Assembly: GCA_025359265.1 (NCBI GenBank)
Contig: JANYHB010000056.1
Coordinates: forward strand, 1 to 34,370
Direction of reading: 5' to 3'
Origin: Hyphomicrobiales bacterium
GTDB taxonomy: Bacteria; Pseudomonadota; Alphaproteobacteria; Rhizobiales; Aestuariivirgaceae
Length of the DNA: 34,370 bases
The notes beneath the pieces were generated by a model. That model saw only the letters and a program-made list of their open reading frames with translations, was not told the origin of the DNA and did not search any database. Both the position numbers and the translations under genes were made by a program. How positions within the stretch are numbered: position 1 is the stretch's first letter; each line of letters opens with the position of its first letter. Positions 31,958 to 34,370 of this stretch are shown piece by piece.

Positions 31958-33206
31958 CAATGTCGCGACGGCAGAAGCCACCTTGCCAATCGATTTGGTC
32001 CACTGCTTTATAGGCCCGCACCTGCGCCTCTGCAATGGAAGCGCCAAGGGCCGTGACATTCAATACGCGCCCACCATTGGCAACCAGTGCCTCGCCATCC
32101 AAGGCTGTGCCGGCATGGAATACTTCAACGCCTTTCTCAAATTCTTGATTCAAACCGTTGATGTGACTCCCCTTTTGCACCTCACCCGGATAGCCTTTTG
32201 CAGCCAACACAACGGTGAGAGCTGCGCGTGAATCCCACTCAACAGTCTTGCCTTTGAGCGAATGTGCTGAGGCCCAGAGCAATTCCAACAGATCACTATG
32301 CAGGCGCGGCATCAGCACTTGCGTTTCCGGATCGCCAAAGCGCGCGTTATATTCAATCAGCTTCGGCCCTTCGCGTGTGAGAATAATTCCCGCGTACAGC
32401 ACACCTTTGTAAGGGTGGCCCATGTCCGCCAGCGCCTTCACGGTTGGCTTAATGATTGTCTCCAAAACCTCAGCGCACAGCGCCACAGTCATGCAGGCTG
32501 CAGGCGAATAGGCCCCCATGCCGCCCGTGTTTGGGCCTGTGTCCCCTTCGCCCACGCGCTTGTGATCTTGGGCGGTGGCCAAGGGCAGAAGGTTCTCGCC
32601 GTCACACAATACAAAGAAGCTAGCCTCTTCACCCTCGAGGAATTCTTCAATCACACATTCCGCCCCGCCAAAACGCCCAGCGAAAATCGCCTTCACCGCT
32701 GCTTCGGCCTCGCCCATGGCCATGGCCACCGTCACCCCCTTGCCAGCCGCCAAACCATCAGCCTTGATGACGATGGGCGCACCCATTTTGCGCAAATAGG
32801 CCAGCGCCGAATTTTGATCGTGGCACCGCACATAGGCGGCAGTGGGGATATTGTATTTCGCGCAAATATCTTTGGTGAAACCCTTGGAGCCTTCCAATTG
32901 AGCCGCAAACTTGCTTGGCCCAAAAGCCGCAATGCCAGCCGAACTCAGATCATCCACCAGCCCCGCCACCAATGGCGCTTCCGGCCCCACAACGACAAAG
33001 TCAATCGCATGGGCTTTGCAGAAGGCAACCACCGCCGCGTGGTCCGTGATTTTCATACTCGCTAACTCCGCCAGCTCACCAATGCCGGGGTTGCCGGGGG
33101 CCGCGTAAAGTTTTTTCAAGCGCGGCGAACTCACCAAGCCAGAAGCCAAAGCATGCTCACGCCCACCTGAGCCAAGTAACAACACATTCAATTTTTGGTT
33201 CTGCAT
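31935..33206 (-). CDS. purD: Phosphoribosylamine-glycine ligase (GAR synthetase)
   Basis: A 423-residue ATP-grasp enzyme, the second step of purine synthesis, using the product of PurF. It opens [15 protein letters not shown], has the ATP-grasp core [19 protein letters not shown] and [11 protein letters not shown], and [14 protein letters not shown] near the end. The closing [13 protein letters not shown] is a normal PurD terminus. I chose ATG 33206 because homologues start directly before the glycine loop; a longer frame from 33311 has no support. A tandem duplication lies exactly at the stop. Confidence 0.96.
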   Translation of the reverse strand: MQNQKLNVLLLGSGGREHALASGLVSSPRLKKLYAAPGNPGIGELAELASMKITDHAAVVAFCKAHAIDFVVVGPEAPLVAGLVDDLSSAGIAAFGPSKFAAQLEGSKGFTKDICAKYNIPTAAYVRCHDQNSALAYLRKMGAPIVIKADGLAAGKGVTVAMAMGEAEAAVKAIFAGRFGGAECVIEEFLEGEEASFFVLCDGENLLPLATAQDHKRVGEGDTGPNTGGMGAYSPAACMTVALCAEVLETIIKPTVKALADMGHPYKGVLYAGIILTREGPKLIEYNARFGDPETQVLMPRLHSDLLELLWASAHSLKGKTVEWDSRAALTVVLAAKGYPGEVQKGSHINGLNQEFEKGVEVFHAGTALDGEALVANGGRVLNVTALGASIAEAQVRAYKAVDQIDWQGGFCRRDIGWRAIAK

Positions 33207-33519
33207 GCGCCTTGTATCTGGCATGAAGGGGGCCGAATTCAAGGAATTCTTTTTTTGCCAATTATCACATCCGCTTGGGGGGAAGTCGCTTGCGGCAGGC
33301 ACCATGAACACAAAATGATTTCAGCCTAGATTGTGACAATAATCTCATCTATCAACCCGTGGCGCAAGGCATGATTGGTCACCGCTTATCGTACTCACGA
33401 TCCGGCCTCCACAGCGCTCGATAAATTTATGCTTGCGGAATCCGACAAAAGATGAGTAGCAACTGAAGGCAACTGGCACGCCAAAAAACATGCGCCTGAG
33501 AGCGCCACATAGGGAATTT
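33207..33519. other. Intergenic region between purD and the LacI-ABC gene
   Basis: About 310 bp with no convincing gene. It must hold divergent promoters for purD and the fusion gene. A short palindromic stretch GAATTCAAGGAATTC lies at about 33234-33248. No LacI-type operator could be picked with confidence. xseB/xseA-type neighbours usual near purD are not seen. Confidence 0.4.
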
Positions 33520-34224
33520 ATGGTTACTCTAAGGGAAATTGCCAAAGCCGTGGGCGTATCAAGCGCCACTGTTTCGCGAGTTTTAAACTTTGATGCGACA
33601 CTTGCTGTCACAGCTGAAACGCGGCGTGCGGTTTTGGAAAAGGCCGAGGCGCTCAACTATGAAACGCCGCGCCACCGCAAAAAAAGCTTGATCGTGAAAT
33701 CGGCAAAATCATTTGGTTCACTCGAGGTGATAAAGGGTGTCAATCTTGACATTGAACCGCGCGAATTCGTGGTTTTCGTTGGCCCTTCGGGCTGCGGTAA
33801 ATCAACGCTGTTGCGCATGATTGCGGGATTGGAAGATATTTCTGCTGGAGACATCAACATTGGCACTAAACGCATGAATGATGTTGATCCCTCAAAACGC
33901 GGCATTGCGATGGTGTTCCAGTCTTATGCGCTTTATCCGCATCTTACGGTGCGTGAAAACATGGGCTTTGCGCTGCGTTTTGCCGGTGTTGCAAAAAACG
34001 CCATCACAACCCAGGTTGACGCCGTGGCAAAAACGCTGGGTCTGGGCACGCTGATGCACCGCTACCCGAAAGAACTTTCTGGCGGGCAACGGCAACGCGT
34101 TGCCATTGGTCGCGCCATCGTCCGCAAGCCTGAGGTGTTTTTGTTCGACGAGCCGCTGTCGAACTTGGATGCCGAACTGCGTGTGCATATGCGCATTGAG
34201 TTGGCGCGGCTCCACAAGTCATAG
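33520..34224 (+). CDS. LacI-type HTH domain fused in frame to a MalK/UgpC-type ABC ATPase (truncated by a fold-back)
   Basis: Residues 1-56 are a complete LacI headpiece: [20 protein letters not shown] with recognition helix and [11 protein letters not shown]. From about residue 57 the frame continues as a sugar-transporter ATPase: [20 protein letters not shown], Walker [11 protein letters not shown]-loop [10 protein letters not shown], signature [10 protein letters not shown], Walker [13 protein letters not shown]. It stops after LARLHKS because the DNA turns back on itself at 34222, losing the H-loop and C-terminal domain. AGGGA precedes the ATG. LacI and UgpC genes are often neighbours in sugar operons, so the fusion may be a deletion, an assembly chimera or a real two-domain regulator. 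Confidence 0.7.
   Translation: MVTLREIAKAVGVSSATVSRVLNFDATLAVTAETRRAVLEKAEALNYETPRHRKKSLIVKSAKSFGSLEVIKGVNLDIEPREFVVFVGPSGCGKSTLLRMIAGLEDISAGDINIGTKRMNDVDPSKRGIAMVFQSYALYPHLTVRENMGFALRFAGVAKNAITTQVDAVAKTLGLGTLMHRYPKELSGGQRQRVAIGRAIVRKPEVFLFDEPLSNLDAELRVHMRIELARLHKS
34192..34222 (+). repeat. Left arm of 31-bp inverted repeat in the ABC ATPase gene
   Basis: It matches the reverse complement of 34340-34370 at 30 of 31 positions (C at 34215 opposes A at 34347). The arm encodes [10 protein letters not shown]. The two arms enclose 117 bp. Confidence 0.9.
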
Positions 34225-34370
34225 ACATCAAGCGGCGAGCCCACTTGCGCCACCACACCTTCGCGCAGCACCACAATTTTGTCTGCCAAAGTCATGGCTT
34301 CAACTTGGTCGTGGGTAACATAAATCACCGTCGCTGCCAATGACTTATGGAGCCGCGCCAACTCAATGCG
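34218..34370 (-). pseudogene. Inverted fragment of the same ABC ATPase gene (contig-end fold-back)
   Basis: Read on the minus strand from the window's last base, 51 codons continue the ATPase past the point where the plus-strand copy breaks: [10 protein letters not shown], then [20 protein letters not shown] with the H-loop His, then GSPLDVYD. This is exactly the expected continuation of the gene at 33520, but on the opposite strand. After VYD the reading enters the other arm and is no longer ATPase sequence. It is best explained as a fold-back chimera. Confidence 0.75.
34340..34370 (-). repeat. Right arm of the 31-bp inverted repeat, at the window end
   Basis: The reverse complement of 34192-34222 with one mismatch. 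It runs to the last base of the window, so its true outer limit is unknown. Confidence 0.9.

Noticed and set aside
32298-33065. Long open frame (255 codons) on the plus strand
   Set aside because: It lies wholly antisense to purD, has no recognisable domain, and its composition follows from purD codon usage.
34192-34370. Phase-variable invertible segment flanked by inverted repeats
   Set aside because: Flipping the 117-bp interior does not rebuild a full ATPase, since the sequence after VYD is then still the repeat arm rather than family sequence. No recombinase gene is nearby and the arm ends at the window edge.

Overview
The window looks like chromosomal DNA of an alphaproteobacterium, most likely Hyphomicrobiales/Rhizobiales or a close relative. 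Three things suggest this. The gene neighbourhoods are typical: SDR-purF-cvpA-radA, rpsF-rpsR-rplI with dnaB, yqeY divergent from carA, gph/rpiA/gor, and ileS-lspA-lipoprotein-mutL-rsmD. An alphaproteobacterial SOS box (GTTC-N7-GTTC) and a general-stress (EcfG-type) promoter GGAAC-N17-CGTT are present. Proteins such as the zinc-less IleRS tail and the non-Fe-S PurF are of the kinds seen in this class. GC content is moderate (about 55% in hand-counted coding stretches). I see no rRNA, tRNA, CRISPR array, insertion sequence or prophage.

Layout. 1-3.7 kb (minus strand): a partial SDR gene, purF, cvpA and radA, with a LexA box before radA. 3.8-4.2 kb: a small transcription unit holding a 24-codon ORF whose Shine-Dalgarno is complementary to 15 nt of the 16S 3' end, closed by an intrinsic terminator. 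4.2-5.1 kb: ohrR-ohr, apparently leaderless, with a palindrome inside the promoter. 5.1-5.8 kb: two small exported His/Gly/Arg-rich proteins that share a C-x16-C motif. 5.9-7.9 kb: yqeY, carA and a small hypothetical gene. 8.0-10.3 kb: accessory island-like segment with a three-gene higB-higA-copG-like operon, a DUF1059 gene and an ArsR-SRPBCC pair with clear operators. 10.3-11.6 kb: an SDR oxidoreductase and a helix-hairpin-helix protein.

11.9-16.8 kb: rpsF-rpsR-rplI, an orphan membrane histidine kinase, and dnaB. 16.8-18.5 kb (minus strand): an EpmB/KamA-like radical SAM enzyme and gph. 18.6-23.6 kb: an overlapping gabD-rpiA-gor operon facing sthA, a compact NADP(H) and glutathione redox group. 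23.7-25.0 kb: an ECF sigma factor and its membrane anti-sigma, with a likely autoregulated promoter. 25.0-33.2 kb: ileS, lspA, a lipoprotein, mutL, rsmD, tadA and purD.

33.5-34.37 kb: an in-frame fusion of a LacI-type HTH to a MalK/UgpC-type ABC ATPase. It is cut off by a fold-back, where the last ~150 bp are the reverse complement of the same ATPase gene. The fold-back is most likely a chimera or contig-end artefact, and it casts some doubt on the fusion beside it.

Best candidates for something new: the 3.8 kb small-ORF unit, the paired C-x16-C exported proteins, the ArsR operator half-site repeated before the higBA-copG operon, and (if real) the LacI-ABC fusion.
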